Positions 1-8,740 of a stretch of DNA of 41,153 nt are shown here, in pieces. The translations under genes were made by a program, and so were the position numbers. The notes beneath the pieces were generated by a model. That model made no database searches, had not been told where the DNA came from, and saw only the letters and a list, made by a program, of their open reading frames with translations. The stretch's first letter is position 1. Each line of letters begins with the position of its first letter. Source of the stretch: Pseudomonas sp. 21 (lineage in GTDB: Bacteria; Pseudomonadota; Gammaproteobacteria; Pseudomonadales; Pseudomonadaceae); assembly GCF_000955805.1 (NCBI RefSeq), contig NZ_JYOA01000005.1, forward strand, positions 90,276 to 131,428, given 5' to 3'.

Positions 1-1440
1 TTACGCAGCGATCAGTTCTTCCTGGCAGAGCTGGCAGGCCAGCATGCCGAGGGTCATGATCGCCCGCTCCGCCTCACGGTCCCACGGGATGCCGCAGGTC
101 AGGCGCAGGCAGTTGTTGAACTGCTCGGTGTTACTGAAGATCAGCCCCGGCGCGATGCTGATGCCCTGCTCCAGCGCGCGCACGTGCAATTCCTTGGTGT
201 TCACCTTGGCCGGCAGGCTGACCCAGAGGATGAAGCCCCCCTTGGGCCGGGTCATCTGCGTACCTTCGGGGAAGTACTGCTGCACCGCCAGCTGGTAGGC
301 GGTCATGTTCTTGCGGTACTCCTGGCGGATGTAGCGCAGGTGCCGGTCGTAGCCGCCATTCTCCAGGTATGCCGCCACGCCCATCTGGGTGACGGTGCAC
401 GCCGAATGCGTGGTGAAGGTCTGCAGACGGCGGATTTCTTCCTGGTAGCGCTCGGTGATGATCCAGCCAATGCGCACGCCGGGGGAAATCGTCTTGGAGA
501 AACTCGAGCAATACACCACGCGACCGTCGCGGTCGTGGGCCTTGAGCGCCTTGGTCTGGCCCTGGTCGAACATCAGTTCGCCATAGATATCGTCTTCGAT
601 CACGCCGATGTTGTGCTCGGCGGTGAGCTTGAGCAGCGCCTTCTGGCGGTCCTCCGGAATGGTGCCACCCAGCGGATTGCTCAGGCGCGCGGTCAGCACC
701 AGCGCCTTGATCGGCCACTGGTTGGCCGCCAGCTGCAGGGCTTCCAGGCTGATGCCCGTCAGCGGGTCGCTGGGGATCTCGATGACCTTCAGACCGAGGA
801 TGTCGGCCAACTGCAGCAAGCCGTAGTAACTCGGCGACTCGGTGGCGATCAGGTCGCCTGGACGGGTCATCACGCGCAAGGCCATGTGGATGGCGTCCAC
901 GCAGCCATGGGTGATGGTCACCTGGGTCGGGTCGACCACCACGCCGGCATCGCGCATGCGGATCGCCACCTGGCGGCGCAACGGCTCGTAGCCGGGGCTG
1001 AACATGTAGCTGAAGGCGCGCGGGCTGGAGAAGCGGGTGACCTTGGCCAACTGCTGGTGCAGCGCGCGGACCGGGAGGTAATCCACGTGCGGCACGGCAG
1101 CGCCCAGCGGAAACACGCCTTCGCGGCGCGCTTCGGCGAGCACCTGGTTGATGATGCTGCTGCGCGTGACCAGGCCAGGCCGCTCGACACGGGCGATGTC
1201 CGGGGTCGAGGCGGTCAGCGCCGGTGTGCGGTGCACGTAGAAGCCGGATTGCGGGCGCGCGCGGATCAGCCCCTGGTCTTCGAGGGTGGCGTAGGCCTGG
1301 AGCACCGTGGCATGGCTGACGTTGAGCTGAGTGCTCAACTTGCGCACGGACGGCACGCGCTCGCCCGGCTGGTAGACACCACGACGGATGTCTTCCGCCA
1401 GTTGCTGGGCGATGCGCTGGTAGAGCAGCAGATTGGACAT
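1..1440 (-). CDS. MocR/PdxR-type regulator: GntR HTH fused to PLP aminotransferase domain
   Basis: This is a 479-residue transcription factor of the MocR subfamily of GntR regulators. Residues about 5-70 form the winged helix-turn-helix, containing the typical PGERVPSVRKL and HATVLQAYATLE segments. Residues about 105-479 resemble a fold-type I aminotransferase that binds PLP as a sensor. The SSFSKT motif places the Schiff-base lysine at K316, and SNPLG and the EDDIYGE segment are also present. The start was set at the ATG ending at 1440, where homology begins; the open frame continues upstream to 1596 but that part looks non-coding. The stop is at the very edge of the window, so the gene is complete. 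Its effector and targets cannot be read from the sequence. Repeated motifs upstream suggest autoregulation. Confidence 0.93.
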   Translation of the reverse strand: MSNLLLYQRIAQQLAEDIRRGVYQPGERVPSVRKLSTQLNVSHATVLQAYATLEDQGLIRARPQSGFYVHRTPALTASTPDIARVERPGLVTRSSIINQVLAEARREGVFPLGAAVPHVDYLPVRALHQQLAKVTRFSSPRAFSYMFSPGYEPLRRQVAIRMRDAGVVVDPTQVTITHGCVDAIHMALRVMTRPGDLIATESPSYYGLLQLADILGLKVIEIPSDPLTGISLEALQLAANQWPIKALVLTARLSNPLGGTIPEDRQKALLKLTAEHNIGVIEDDIYGELMFDQGQTKALKAHDRDGRVVYCSSFSKTISPGVRIGWIITERYQEEIRRLQTFTTHSACTVTQMGVAAYLENGGYDRHLRYIRQEYRKNMTAYQLAVQQYFPEGTQMTRPKGGFILWVSLPAKVNTKELHVRALEQGISIAPGLIFSNTEQFNNCLRLTCGIPWDREAERAIMTLGMLACQLCQEELIAA

Positions 1441-1464
1441 GACGGCCATCCCTCGGTCATTGAA

Positions 1465-1529
1465 CCGAAACAGTAGCCAAAAAGTGCAAACTGTTCCAGA
1501 ACAGTCGGAAACATTCCGTCCGATACAGT
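1465..1529 (-). promoter_or_regulatory. Three ACTGTTTCGG-like iterons upstream of the MocR-type gene
   Basis: Read on the minus strand, near-identical decamers occur three times between the response regulator and the MocR-type gene: ACTGTATCGG (1520-1529), ACTGTTCTGG (1496-1505) and ACTGTTTCGG (1465-1474). The middle copy also forms a perfect dyad, ACTGTTC-CA-GAACAGT (1490-1505). The first bases of the copies are 24 and 31 nt apart. MocR regulators are known to bind repeated half-sites near their own promoters, so this is a plausible auto-operator. That role is inference. Confidence 0.5.
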
Positions 1530-1546
1530 CATGCCGCCCTGTCCGC

Positions 1547-2182
1547 TCAGATTTCCCCGAGCCAGTCCAGCAGCCCCGCCACCACCAGTTGCGCATCGGT
1601 GGTCAGGCCGAGCTTCTGCATGGCGTTGCGCTTGTGAGTGCTGATGGTGGAGACGCTGCGGTTGGTCCGCTCGGCGATTTCCCCCACCGTGGCGCCATGG
1701 GCCAGGCGACGGATGATATCGATCTCGGTCGGGCTCAGCGGCTTGCCGGTATGGCGCGGCGGCCGCAGCATCGGGTCGATGTAGGTCTCGCCCTTGCGGA
1801 TGCGGGCGATGGCGTCGTCCAGCAGGCTCAGCGGGTTGCGCTTGCAGACGTAGCCCACGGCGCCGCACTTGACCGCCGCAGTCGCCAACAGCGGCGCGCC
1901 CATGACCGAGTAGACCAGTACAGGCACTTCCGGATGGTGGCGCTGCAGCCATTCGATCAGGTGCACGCCGTCACGCCCACGGGCGCCGGGCAGCGCCAGC
2001 TCGACGATGGCCAGGTCGACCTCGGGATGGGCATCGAGCACATCCAGCAGGCTGTCGGTATCGCTGACGAAGGCTTTCACCTGCGCCAGTTCTCGCTCCA
2101 GCAGATAGCGTTCGAGGCCCCAACCGATCATCGGTTGCGGGTCCGCCACGATTACATTGAAAAGCTTCTTTTCCGATGACAT
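1547..2182 (-). CDS. RcsB-like NarL/FixJ response regulator with Glu in place of the phospho-acceptor Asp
   Basis: This is a 211-residue two-domain regulator. Residues about 8-125 form a receiver domain and about 145-205 a LuxR-type HTH (LSPTEIDIIRRLAHG, then TISTHKRNAMQKLG). Overall spacing and the segment after the active site (RDGVHLIEWLQRHHP) resemble RcsB. The phospho-acceptor position reads AIVELALPG, so E61 replaces the usual Asp. The acidic pair is reduced to a single D14 (VADPQP), while the conserved Lys (CKRNPL) and Ser (LVYSVMG) remain. Phosphorylation at the normal site is therefore not expected; Glu may mimic the active state. No histidine kinase is adjacent. It lies 106 nt upstream of the MocR-type gene, on the same strand. 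Confidence 0.92.
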   Translation of the reverse strand: MSSEKKLFNVIVADPQPMIGWGLERYLLERELAQVKAFVSDTDSLLDVLDAHPEVDLAIVELALPGARGRDGVHLIEWLQRHHPEVPVLVYSVMGAPLLATAAVKCGAVGYVCKRNPLSLLDDAIARIRKGETYIDPMLRPPRHTGKPLSPTEIDIIRRLAHGATVGEIAERTNRSVSTISTHKRNAMQKLGLTTDAQLVVAGLLDWLGEI

Positions 2183-2276
2183 CTCGTTCTCTCGTCTACA
2201 GCTCCCCTGAGGGGATTAGTCGCACCTGGCTATTTTCGCCAAGCTGCGACTCGAAAGATTTCGAGATCCCCCTGAC

Positions 2277-2309
2277 AAAAAACCCCGGAGCCTGGGCTTC
2301 CGGGGTTTT
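2277..2309 (-). terminator. Rho-independent terminator of the OmpA-lipoprotein operon
   Basis: An inverted repeat with arms AAAACCCCGGA/TCCGGGGTTTT around a short loop is flanked by A/T runs. It lies just downstream of the OmpA-family lipoprotein gene in the minus direction, and separates that operon from the response-regulator gene. Confidence 0.85.
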
Positions 2310-2334
2310 CCTGTGACGGGATATTGCGAAGGGA

Positions 2335-3147
2335 TCAGCGTTCGGCGCCCAGCTGGCCCTTCTCGTCGGAGAAGACGATCTCCACCCGGCGGTTCTGCGC
2401 GCGCCCCAGCGACGAGGCGTTATCCGAAATCGGATAGGCCTCGCCATAGCCCTGTACCTGGACGCGCTTCTGGTCCACACCCAGGTCGGTCAGAGCATCA
2501 GCCACGGCCTGCGCACGGTCCTTGGACAACTGCAGATTCTGTTCGCGGTCGCCTTCGGCGTCGGTGTAGCCCTCGATGCGGATCACCCGGCGCGGATTGA
2601 GCTGGAGGAACTGCACCAGCTTGAGCACGGTGCGATTGGCGGCGGGCTTGAGGTCCGCTTCGCCGCTGTCGAACAGCACATCGCCCAGGGTCAGCACCAG
2701 GCCGCGCTCGGTTTCGTTGGTGGCGAGACTGACCATCTGCTGCTCCAGCCACTTGCTCTGCTCCTGCACGTTGAGCAGGCGCGCTTCGCGCATCGCCAGT
2801 TGCAGACGCTCACGCTCCATCTGCTGCTTGCCCAGGCGCTCCTGGTTCAGCGCCAGGTTGCTGTGCTCGCGGGCGATCTCGCTGTAGCGCTGGCTGAGGT
2901 AGGAATACTGCAGCACGTCGTCGCTGCTGCCCCAGTAGTTGGACAGGCGTTCGGCACGGGCCAGCGACTCGCCGGCGCGGATCACGTCCTTGGGCGCACT
3001 GCGCAGCACCGAGGAGTCTTCCTTCACGGCCTGGAACTGCAGGCGGGCCTGCTCCAGGGATTTCTCGCTGAGCTGGCTGTTGGCGCAGCCGGCCAGCAGG
3101 ACCGCACTCGACAGTGCAGCCAGACGCAACAGTTGCAGGGAAGTCAT
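2335..3147 (-). CDS. Outer-membrane lipoprotein, DUF4398-like N-terminus plus OmpA C-terminal peptidoglycan-binding domain
   Basis: This 270-residue lipoprotein has a lipobox LLAGC with the lipidated cysteine at C21. Residues about 30-140 are helical and charged, resembling DUF4398 and probably coiled-coil. Residues about 150-258 are an OmpA-like domain (FDSGEADLKP, IEGYTDAEG, GYGEAYPIS, NRRVEI). D196 and R253/R254 sit where OmpA-family proteins contact the diaminopimelate of peptidoglycan. It should tether the outer membrane to the cell wall. The start ATG overlaps the preceding DUF4398 lipoprotein gene by 4 nt, implying translational coupling. It is the last gene of a three-gene operon. Confidence 0.9.
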   Translation of the reverse strand: MTSLQLLRLAALSSAVLLAGCANSQLSEKSLEQARLQFQAVKEDSSVLRSAPKDVIRAGESLARAERLSNYWGSSDDVLQYSYLSQRYSEIAREHSNLALNQERLGKQQMERERLQLAMREARLLNVQEQSKWLEQQMVSLATNETERGLVLTLGDVLFDSGEADLKPAANRTVLKLVQFLQLNPRRVIRIEGYTDAEGDREQNLQLSKDRAQAVADALTDLGVDQKRVQVQGYGEAYPISDNASSLGRAQNRRVEIVFSDEKGQLGAER

Positions 3148-3503
3148 TGCACTTCTCCCAACTGTTTGCGCAGGCGGTTGATGCTCTTGCCCTGCTCGGC
3201 CAGTTGCTCGGCGCTCTTGCGCGTCAACTCCTTGGCCTCGGCCAGGCGGGCGTCGAGCTCGGCCTGCTCGGCGAGCTGCCGCGCCTTCTTGTTCGAGCCG
3301 ACCGCCAGGGCGCCCTTGGCGGCCTGGTACTTGTCCTCGGCGAGCTTGAGCTCGGCCACGTCATCGGTCGCACCCACGGCCTTGGCCTGTTCCAGCGCCT
3401 GCTCGGTGAGGCGCATCTGTTCGTTGGGTGCCGGGTCGTTCGTCGCACAGCCGGCCACTGCAAACAAAGCCAGGCCGGCGACCATCATCCGTCGATTGAT
3501 CAC
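3144..3503 (-). CDS. Small DUF4398 lipoprotein
   Basis: This 119-residue protein starts at GTG, with a short lipoprotein signal ending FAVAGC, so lipidation is expected at C19. The mature part is almost wholly helical and matches the DUF4398 pattern (LKLAEDKYQAAKGAL, then ARQLAEQAELDARLAEAK), as in other small envelope proteins of proteobacteria. The in-frame ATGs at residues 6-7 would destroy the charged signal-peptide N-region, so the GTG is preferred. It lies 13 nt after the binding-protein gene and overlaps the OmpA lipoprotein gene by 4 nt. Molecular function is unknown; pairing with its longer paralogue suggests the two interact. Confidence 0.85.
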   Translation of the reverse strand: MINRRMMVAGLALFAVAGCATNDPAPNEQMRLTEQALEQAKAVGATDDVAELKLAEDKYQAAKGALAVGSNKKARQLAEQAELDARLAEAKELTRKSAEQLAEQGKSINRLRKQLGEVQ

Positions 3504-3516
3504 GAAATCTATTGTC

Positions 3517-4344
3517 CTACTCGGTGGGAGTGCTGGCAGGCTGCAGCTGCTGGGCCTTCCAGCGGGCCAGGTTGTCCTGCAGCAGGCGCTGCGGGACTCC
3601 GGCGGCCGTCAATTCTGTCATTTTTTTCGCCAGTTGTCCGCGCAGCCACGGGTCATTGCAGGCCGAGTTGTGCGCCACGGTCAGGTACAGACCTTCGCTG
3701 GAGATCGGCGGTTCCAGCGGCTGCAGGTCGTCGGCCATGCCGAGGGTATCGGCGACCGCCAGGCCGGGATAGTGCTCGTAGATCACATAATCCGAACGCT
3801 TGAGCAGCAGTTTCTGGAACGCCTGGGTCAGGCTGGGCACCTCTTCCAGGACCAGCTCCTGCTTGGCGAAGGTGTCGAAGTCCGGGCCGAAGCTGTTGTT
3901 CACCAGGGTACCGCCCTTCAGGCCGCGCAGGTCGTCGCGACCGGTGTAGGGCGTGGTGGCGTCCTTGCGCATCCAGACCACGTTGTCGGTGGTGAGAAAG
4001 GCCGGATGGATGTAGTCCATGGTCTCCAGGCGCGGCGGTGTGAGGAAGGCGCCAGCGATCAGGTCGACCCGACCCAGTCGCGCCTCTTCCTGCGCACGCG
4101 CCCAGGAACCGGTGTAGATCACCCGGATATTCACTCCGACCGCCTTGCCGATCTGTTCCAGCAGGTCGGCGTTGGCGCCGATCAGGCGCTCCGGCTGCGC
4201 CGGGTCGCGCCACAGGTAGGGCGGGTATTCCGGGTTACCGGTGGCCACCAGGCGCTCGCACTTGCCGGCGGCAGAACCGACCAGGGGCATTGAGAAAGTC
4301 ACCAGCAACAGCGCCGCACGGATCAGCGTGGAGCAATCAGGCAT
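3517..4344 (-). CDS. Periplasmic solute-binding protein, family 3 (orphan)
   Basis: This 275-residue exported protein has an N-terminal signal peptide (hydrophobic residues about 8-25, likely cleaved near GSAAG). It has the SBP_bac_3 fold expected of amino-acid-type binding proteins: a first lobe with NPEYPPYLW and GANADLLEQIGKAVG, the RVDLIAGAF hinge region, and a second lobe with LKGGTLVNNSFG. No permease or ATPase gene is nearby. It sits in one operon with two DUF4398-type lipoproteins, so it may serve sensing or envelope functions rather than uptake; this is inference. The ligand cannot be predicted. The Shine-Dalgarno sequence is weak. Confidence 0.85.
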   Translation of the reverse strand: MPDCSTLIRAALLLVTFSMPLVGSAAGKCERLVATGNPEYPPYLWRDPAQPERLIGANADLLEQIGKAVGVNIRVIYTGSWARAQEEARLGRVDLIAGAFLTPPRLETMDYIHPAFLTTDNVVWMRKDATTPYTGRDDLRGLKGGTLVNNSFGPDFDTFAKQELVLEEVPSLTQAFQKLLLKRSDYVIYEHYPGLAVADTLGMADDLQPLEPPISSEGLYLTVAHNSACNDPWLRGQLAKKMTELTAAGVPQRLLQDNLARWKAQQLQPASTPTE

Positions 4345-4441
4345 CGGTAGTCTCGCTCACCAGAAGAAAGAACGGCCATGCTTAGAGCCGCAAAATGCTA
4401 GCGTAAAGCACACCGACCCGATTTGGTAATAAGGACTTCTC

Positions 4442-5389
4442 ATGAAGAAAGCCCTTCTGGCCCTTCTCCTGGCGATAGCCGTCGCCGCTGGCGTGCTCTA
4501 CGCCTTCCCCTCCACCCTGCTGGCAACCGCGCAGTATGTCGAAAGCGCCCGCGCCCGGCTGTCCACCAACAGCCTGCAGGTCGACGACCTCGACATCACT
4601 TACTACGAGGGCGGCCCGGACAAGGCCCAGACCATCCTGCTGATCCACGGCTTCGGCGCCGACAAGAGCAACTGGCCGCGCTTCGCCCGCTTCCTGACCC
4701 AGGACTATCACGTCATCGCGGTCGACCTGCCGGGCTTCGGCGACAGCAGCAAGCCTGCAAACATCAGCTATGACGTCGGCACCCAGGCCGAGCGCCTGGC
4801 GGATTTCATGCGCGAACAGGGCATCGGCCGCTTCCACGTGGTCGGCAACTCCATGGGCGGGCACATCGCCGCACTGCTGGCCGCGCGGCATCCGCAGGAA
4901 GTGCTGTCGGTCGGCCTGTTCGACAACGCCGGCGTCATCGCACCGCACCCGAGCGAGCTGTTCGAGCGCCTCAAGAACGGCGAAAACCCGCTGGTGCTGC
5001 GCTCGGTGGACGACTTCCCTGCACTGCTCGACTTCGTCTTTGTGCAGAAGCCGCCGCTGCCGTCACGGCTGCAGGACTACCTGGCGGAACGCGCGCTGGA
5101 GCGCAGCGCATTCAACGGCATGGTCTTCCAGCAGCTACGTGAGCGCTACATCCCGCTGGAACCCGAGCTGCCGAAGATCACCGCACCGACCCTGCTGCTG
5201 TGGGGCGACCGTGACCGCGTGCTGGACGTATCCAGCATCGACGTGATGAAGCCGCTGCTGAAGAAACCCAGCGTGGCCATCCTGCGCGATTGCGGCCATG
5301 TGCCGATGATCGAGCGCCCGGAGGAAACCGCCCGCCTCTACCTGGACTTCCTCCAGCGCAATCATGCGCCCGTGACCGCATCGAACTGA
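4442..5389 (+). CDS. Alpha/beta-hydrolase, membrane-anchored lipase/esterase-like
   Basis: This 315-residue hydrolase has an N-terminal hydrophobic segment (residues about 4-22) acting as signal or anchor. The alpha/beta-hydrolase landmarks are the oxyanion HGFG at 69-72, the nucleophile elbow GNSMGG with S137, the acid D258 (GDRD) and H286 (CGHVPM), forming a complete Ser-Asp-His triad. From memory of synteny it corresponds to PA2949, a probable lipase upstream of fabV. AAGGA lies about 6 nt before the ATG. It is transcribed alone and ends at a bidirectional terminator shared with fabV. The natural substrate is unknown. Confidence 0.92.
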   Translation: MKKALLALLLAIAVAAGVLYAFPSTLLATAQYVESARARLSTNSLQVDDLDITYYEGGPDKAQTILLIHGFGADKSNWPRFARFLTQDYHVIAVDLPGFGDSSKPANISYDVGTQAERLADFMREQGIGRFHVVGNSMGGHIAALLAARHPQEVLSVGLFDNAGVIAPHPSELFERLKNGENPLVLRSVDDFPALLDFVFVQKPPLPSRLQDYLAERALERSAFNGMVFQQLRERYIPLEPELPKITAPTLLLWGDRDRVLDVSSIDVMKPLLKKPSVAILRDCGHVPMIERPEETARLYLDFLQRNHAPVTASN

Positions 5390-5401
5390 CCCAGGCTGGA
5401 A

Positions 5402-5435
5402 AACCAAAACGGCGCCCGAAGGCGCCGTTTTGGTT
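5402..5435. terminator. Bidirectional rho-independent terminator between hydrolase and fabV
   Basis: The near-perfect hairpin AAAACGGCGCC-CGAA-GGCGCCGTTTT is flanked by AACC/GGTT and lies between two convergent stop codons. A/T runs on both sides allow use from either direction. Confidence 0.9.
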
Positions 5436-5444
5436 GGTGCAGAC

Positions 5445-6641
5445 TCAGAGCTGGATCAGATTCGGAATCTGCACATCCGGATTGACGTCCTGCTCGTAGT
5501 CCACGCCGGCGATCTCGAAGCCGAAGAGACGCAGGAACTCGGACTTGTAGCCAGTGAAGTCGGTCAGCTGGTACAGGTTCTCGTTGGTGACCTTGTTCCA
5601 CAGGTCCTTCACGGTGTCCTGCACGTCCGGCTGCAGTTCCTTGTAGTCGGCGCGCAGGCGACCATCGGCGTCCAGGTGCGGCTCGGCGCCGTACAGGCTT
5701 TCACGGAACAGGCCGTCGACCTGCTCGATGCAGCCTTCGTGGGTGCCCTTCTCCTTCATCACCTTGAACAGCAGCGACAGGTACAGCGGCATCATCGGGA
5801 TGGCCGAGCTGGCCTGGGTGACCACGGCCTTCAGCACCGAAACACGGGCGTCGCCACCGGTGGCGGCCAATTTCTCGCGAATGCCCAGGACCTTCTGGTC
5901 CAGGTCCTTCTTGGCGGCGCCGATGGAGCCGTTCCAGTACAGATCATGGGTGATCTCTTCGCCCAGGTAGGTGAAGGCGGTGGTCTTGGCGCCATCGGCC
6001 AGCACACCGGCTTCCTGCAGCGCGTCGATCCACATCTGCCAGTCTTCACCGCCCATCACCGCTACGGTGTTGGCGATCTCGGCCTCAGTGGCCGGCTCCA
6101 TCACGCTTTCCTTGATCACTTCCTTGTCGGTGTCCAGACCACGGAAGTTGACGGCCTTGCCGACCGGCTTGAGCACGGAGTTGAAGACCTCGCCGGTCTT
6201 CGGATGGGTACGGCGCGGCGCGGCCAGGCTGTAGACGACCAGGTCGACCTTGCCCAGGTCCTGCTTGATGGTCTCGATGGTGGCTTTCTTCACCTCATCG
6301 GAGAATGCGTCGCCATTGATGCTGCGCGCATACAGGCCCTTGGCCTTGGCGAACTTCTCGAAGGCAGCGGAGTTGTACCAGCCGGCGGTGCCCGCCTTGG
6401 TCTCGCTGCCCGGACGCTCGAAGAACACGCCCAGGGTGTCGGCACCGGCACCAAAGGCGGCGCTGATGCGCGCGGCCAGGCCATAGCCGGTGGAGGAACC
6501 GATGACCAGGACCTTCTTCGGACCGTTGGCGATGGGGCCGTGCGCCTCGACGTACTCGATCTGTTCCTTGACGTTGGCTTCACAGCCGGTCGGGTGGGTA
6601 GTGACGCAGATGAAGCCACGCACGCGCGGTTTGATGATCAT
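5445..6641 (-). CDS. fabV: Enoyl-ACP reductase FabV (NADH-dependent)
   Basis: This 398-residue protein catalyses the last reduction step of each fatty-acid elongation cycle, trans-2-enoyl-ACP to acyl-ACP, using NADH. It shows the FabV hallmarks: a Rossmann motif GSSTGYG at 48-54, the Y-X8-K active site Y235...K244, and the [14 protein letters not shown] strand. Length equals the family norm. The start was set at the ATG ending at 6641 because the FabV N-terminus ([10 protein letters not shown]) begins there; the upstream frame extension is unlikely to be translated. FabV enzymes of pseudomonads are known to be triclosan-insensitive. It is convergent with the hydrolase gene and lies downstream of etfA on the same strand, separated by a terminator. 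Confidence 0.96.
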   Translation of the reverse strand: MIIKPRVRGFICVTTHPTGCEANVKEQIEYVEAHGPIANGPKKVLVIGSSTGYGLAARISAAFGAGADTLGVFFERPGSETKAGTAGWYNSAAFEKFAKAKGLYARSINGDAFSDEVKKATIETIKQDLGKVDLVVYSLAAPRRTHPKTGEVFNSVLKPVGKAVNFRGLDTDKEVIKESVMEPATEAEIANTVAVMGGEDWQMWIDALQEAGVLADGAKTTAFTYLGEEITHDLYWNGSIGAAKKDLDQKVLGIREKLAATGGDARVSVLKAVVTQASSAIPMMPLYLSLLFKVMKEKGTHEGCIEQVDGLFRESLYGAEPHLDADGRLRADYKELQPDVQDTVKDLWNKVTNENLYQLTDFTGYKSEFLRLFGFEIAGVDYEQDVNPDVQIPNLIQL

Positions 6642-6808
6642 GAAAACCTCGGTAGCCAGGTGTCGATTGAACACATTCAGGAACTGGAGACGTCGCGCAT
6701 TGTAGATGAGACACCTTCGCCGGTGGACTTCTCGGCAAAGATTCGTGACCAATGGGTCATCGGCGCAGCAAAACGCTCATTTCCCGAGGAAAATCAGCGA
6801 CCTGAAAT

Positions 6809-6838
6809 GAAAGAACCCGCCACGGGGGCGGGTTCCTT
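6809..6838 (-). terminator. Terminator of etfBA
   Basis: An inverted repeat GAACCCGCC...GGCGGGTTC (6813-6821 / 6827-6835) with A/T-rich flanks lies just after the etfA stop in the minus direction. Confidence 0.82.
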
Positions 6839-6855
6839 CAACAAGCGGATCGGGC

Positions 6856-7785
6856 TCAGATGGCCTTTTCCAGCTCCGGTACGGCTTCGAACAGGTCGGC
6901 GACCAGGCCGTAGTCGGCGACCTGGAAGATCGGCGCCTCTTCGTCCTTGTTGATCGCAACGATCACTTTCGAATCCTTCATGCCCGCCAGGTGCTGGATG
7001 GCGCCGGAGATACCGACGGCCACGTACAGCTGCGGAGCAACGATCTTGCCGGTCTGGCCGACCTGCATGTCGTTCGGCACGAAGCCGGCGTCAACGGCAG
7101 CGCGGGAAGCGCCGACGGCAGCGCCCAGCTTGTCAGCCAGGGAGTACAGAATGCTGAAGTTGTCGCCATTGCCCATGCCGCGGCCGCCGGAAACGACGAT
7201 CTTGGCAGCGGTCAGTTCCGGACGGTCGGACTTGGCCAGCTCTTCACCGACGAAGGCGGACTTGCCGGCATCGGCCGGGCCGGAAACGGCTTCAACAGCG
7301 GCGGAACCACCTTCGGCAGCGACGGCGTCGAAGCCGGTGCCACGCACGGTGATGACCTTGACGGCAGCCGAGGACTGCACGGTAGCGATGGCGTTACCGG
7401 CGTAGATCGGGCGCTTGAAGGTGTCGGCGCTGACCACTTCGATGATCTCGGAGATCTGGTCGACGTCCAGCAGGGCGGCAACGCGCGGCAGGAAGTTCTT
7501 GCCGTTGGTGGTGGCGGCGGCCAGCACGTGGCTGTAGCCCTTGCCCAGCTCAGCGATCAGCGGAGCAACGTTCTCCGGCAGCTGATGAGCGTAGGCGGCG
7601 TTGTCGGCGACCAGCACCTTGGAAACACCGGCGATCTTGGCAGCGGCTTCGGCCACGCCACCGACGTTCTGGCCAGCGACCAGGACAGCGATGTCACCAC
7701 CGATCTTCTGCGCGGCAGCGACAGTGTTCAGAGTGGCAGCGCCCAGTGCGCCGTTGTTGTGCTCAGCGATTACCAGGATAGCCAT
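6856..7785 (-). CDS. etfA: Electron transfer flavoprotein alpha subunit
   Basis: This 309-residue FAD-binding subunit pairs with EtfB to carry electrons from acyl-CoA and other dehydrogenases to ETF-ubiquinone oxidoreductase. The C-terminal FAD domain (about 195-300) carries the ETF-alpha signature: GGRGMG near 201, VGQTGK near 242, [13 protein letters not shown] near 257 and [10 protein letters not shown] near 278. Length is typical. Its ATG shares one base with the etfB stop (TGATG), so translation is coupled. The pair is transcribed divergently from etf-QO. Confidence 0.96.
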   Translation of the reverse strand: MAILVIAEHNNGALGAATLNTVAAAQKIGGDIAVLVAGQNVGGVAEAAAKIAGVSKVLVADNAAYAHQLPENVAPLIAELGKGYSHVLAAATTNGKNFLPRVAALLDVDQISEIIEVVSADTFKRPIYAGNAIATVQSSAAVKVITVRGTGFDAVAAEGGSAAVEAVSGPADAGKSAFVGEELAKSDRPELTAAKIVVSGGRGMGNGDNFSILYSLADKLGAAVGASRAAVDAGFVPNDMQVGQTGKIVAPQLYVAVGISGAIQHLAGMKDSKVIVAINKDEEAPIFQVADYGLVADLFEAVPELEKAI

Positions 7786-8534
7786 CAGATTACTTTCGCC
7801 TCGTTCTTCAGTTTCTCGACCAGTTCGGCAACGGACTTGACCTTGATGCCGGCGCTACGGGCAGCCGGAGCTTCGACTTTCACGGTCTTCACGGTGGAAG
7901 CGGTGGAAACGCCCAGGGCGTCCGGGGTCACCACGTCCAGCGGCTTCTTCTTCGCTTTCATGATGTTGGGCAGCGACGCGTAGCGCGGCTCGTTCAGGCG
8001 CAGGTCGGTGGTGACGATTGCCGGCAGGTTCAGGGCAACGGTCTGCAGGCCGCCGTCGATTTCACGGGTGACGTTGACCTTGTCGCCAGCGACTTCCACC
8101 TTGGAGGCGAAAGTGCCCTGGGCGTAGCCGGTCAGCGCAGCCAGCATCTGGCCGGTCTGGTTGTTGTCGCTGTCGATGGCCTGCTTGCCGAGGATGACCA
8201 GCTGCGGCTGCTCTTTGTCGACCAGGGCTTTCAGCGACTTGGCGATGGCCAGGGAGCTCAGTTCTTCGTTGGTTTCAACGAGGATGGCGCGATCAGCACC
8301 CAGAGCCAGCGCGGTACGCAGTTGCTCCTGGGCAGCAGTCGGGCCGACGGAGACCGCAACGATCTCGGTGACGACGCCTTTCTCTTTCAGGCGGACGGCC
8401 TCTTCCACGGCGATTTCGCAGAAGGGGTTCATGGACATCTTGACGTTGGCGAGATCGACGCCGGAGTTGTCCGCCTTGACGCGGACCTTGACGTTATAGT
8501 CAACCACTCGTTTGACAGCTACAAGAACCTTCAT
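7785..8534 (-). CDS. etfB: Electron transfer flavoprotein beta subunit
   Basis: This 249-residue subunit binds AMP and docks to partner dehydrogenases. The N-terminus [18 protein letters not shown] is the family signature. The [16 protein letters not shown] segment and the recognition loop [11 protein letters not shown] near 190-200 are intact. The start was set at the ATG ending at 8534, preceded by a good purine-rich ribosome site; the frame extends upstream to 8693 without homology. It is the first gene of etfBA. Confidence 0.96.
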   Translation of the reverse strand: MKVLVAVKRVVDYNVKVRVKADNSGVDLANVKMSMNPFCEIAVEEAVRLKEKGVVTEIVAVSVGPTAAQEQLRTALALGADRAILVETNEELSSLAIAKSLKALVDKEQPQLVILGKQAIDSDNNQTGQMLAALTGYAQGTFASKVEVAGDKVNVTREIDGGLQTVALNLPAIVTTDLRLNEPRYASLPNIMKAKKKPLDVVTPDALGVSTASTVKTVKVEAPAARSAGIKVKSVAELVEKLKNEAKVI

Positions 8535-8708
8535 GGATTCCTCGTTTTTCTCCGGTGAATAGGAATGTCGCCAGACAGGCCTGGCCGGTAGTGCACGCCA
8601 TCTGCGACTACATCCAGCGCAACGCGACCGCAAAACCGCAGGTATCTTGACCGCATCGACCGGGCGGGTCAATACACGAAAATACCCCTTCATAAGCCGC
8701 GGACCCCG

Positions 8709-8740
8709 ATTCTATCAGGGTTACGTGCGATTCAAACAAA
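8709..8740 (-). promoter_or_regulatory. Possible etfBA promoter (minus strand)
   Basis: On the minus strand, TAGAAT (plus 8709-8714) matches the -10 consensus at 5 of 6 positions. A weak TTGAAT/TTTGAA -35 lies 15-16 nt upstream, overlapping the PsrA-type box. The spacing is slightly short, so this is tentative. Confidence 0.4.

Noticed and set aside
1441-1596. Upstream extension of the MocR-type gene
   Set aside because: The added 52 residues overlap the end of the response-regulator gene and the iterons, and have no resemblance to the family N-terminus.
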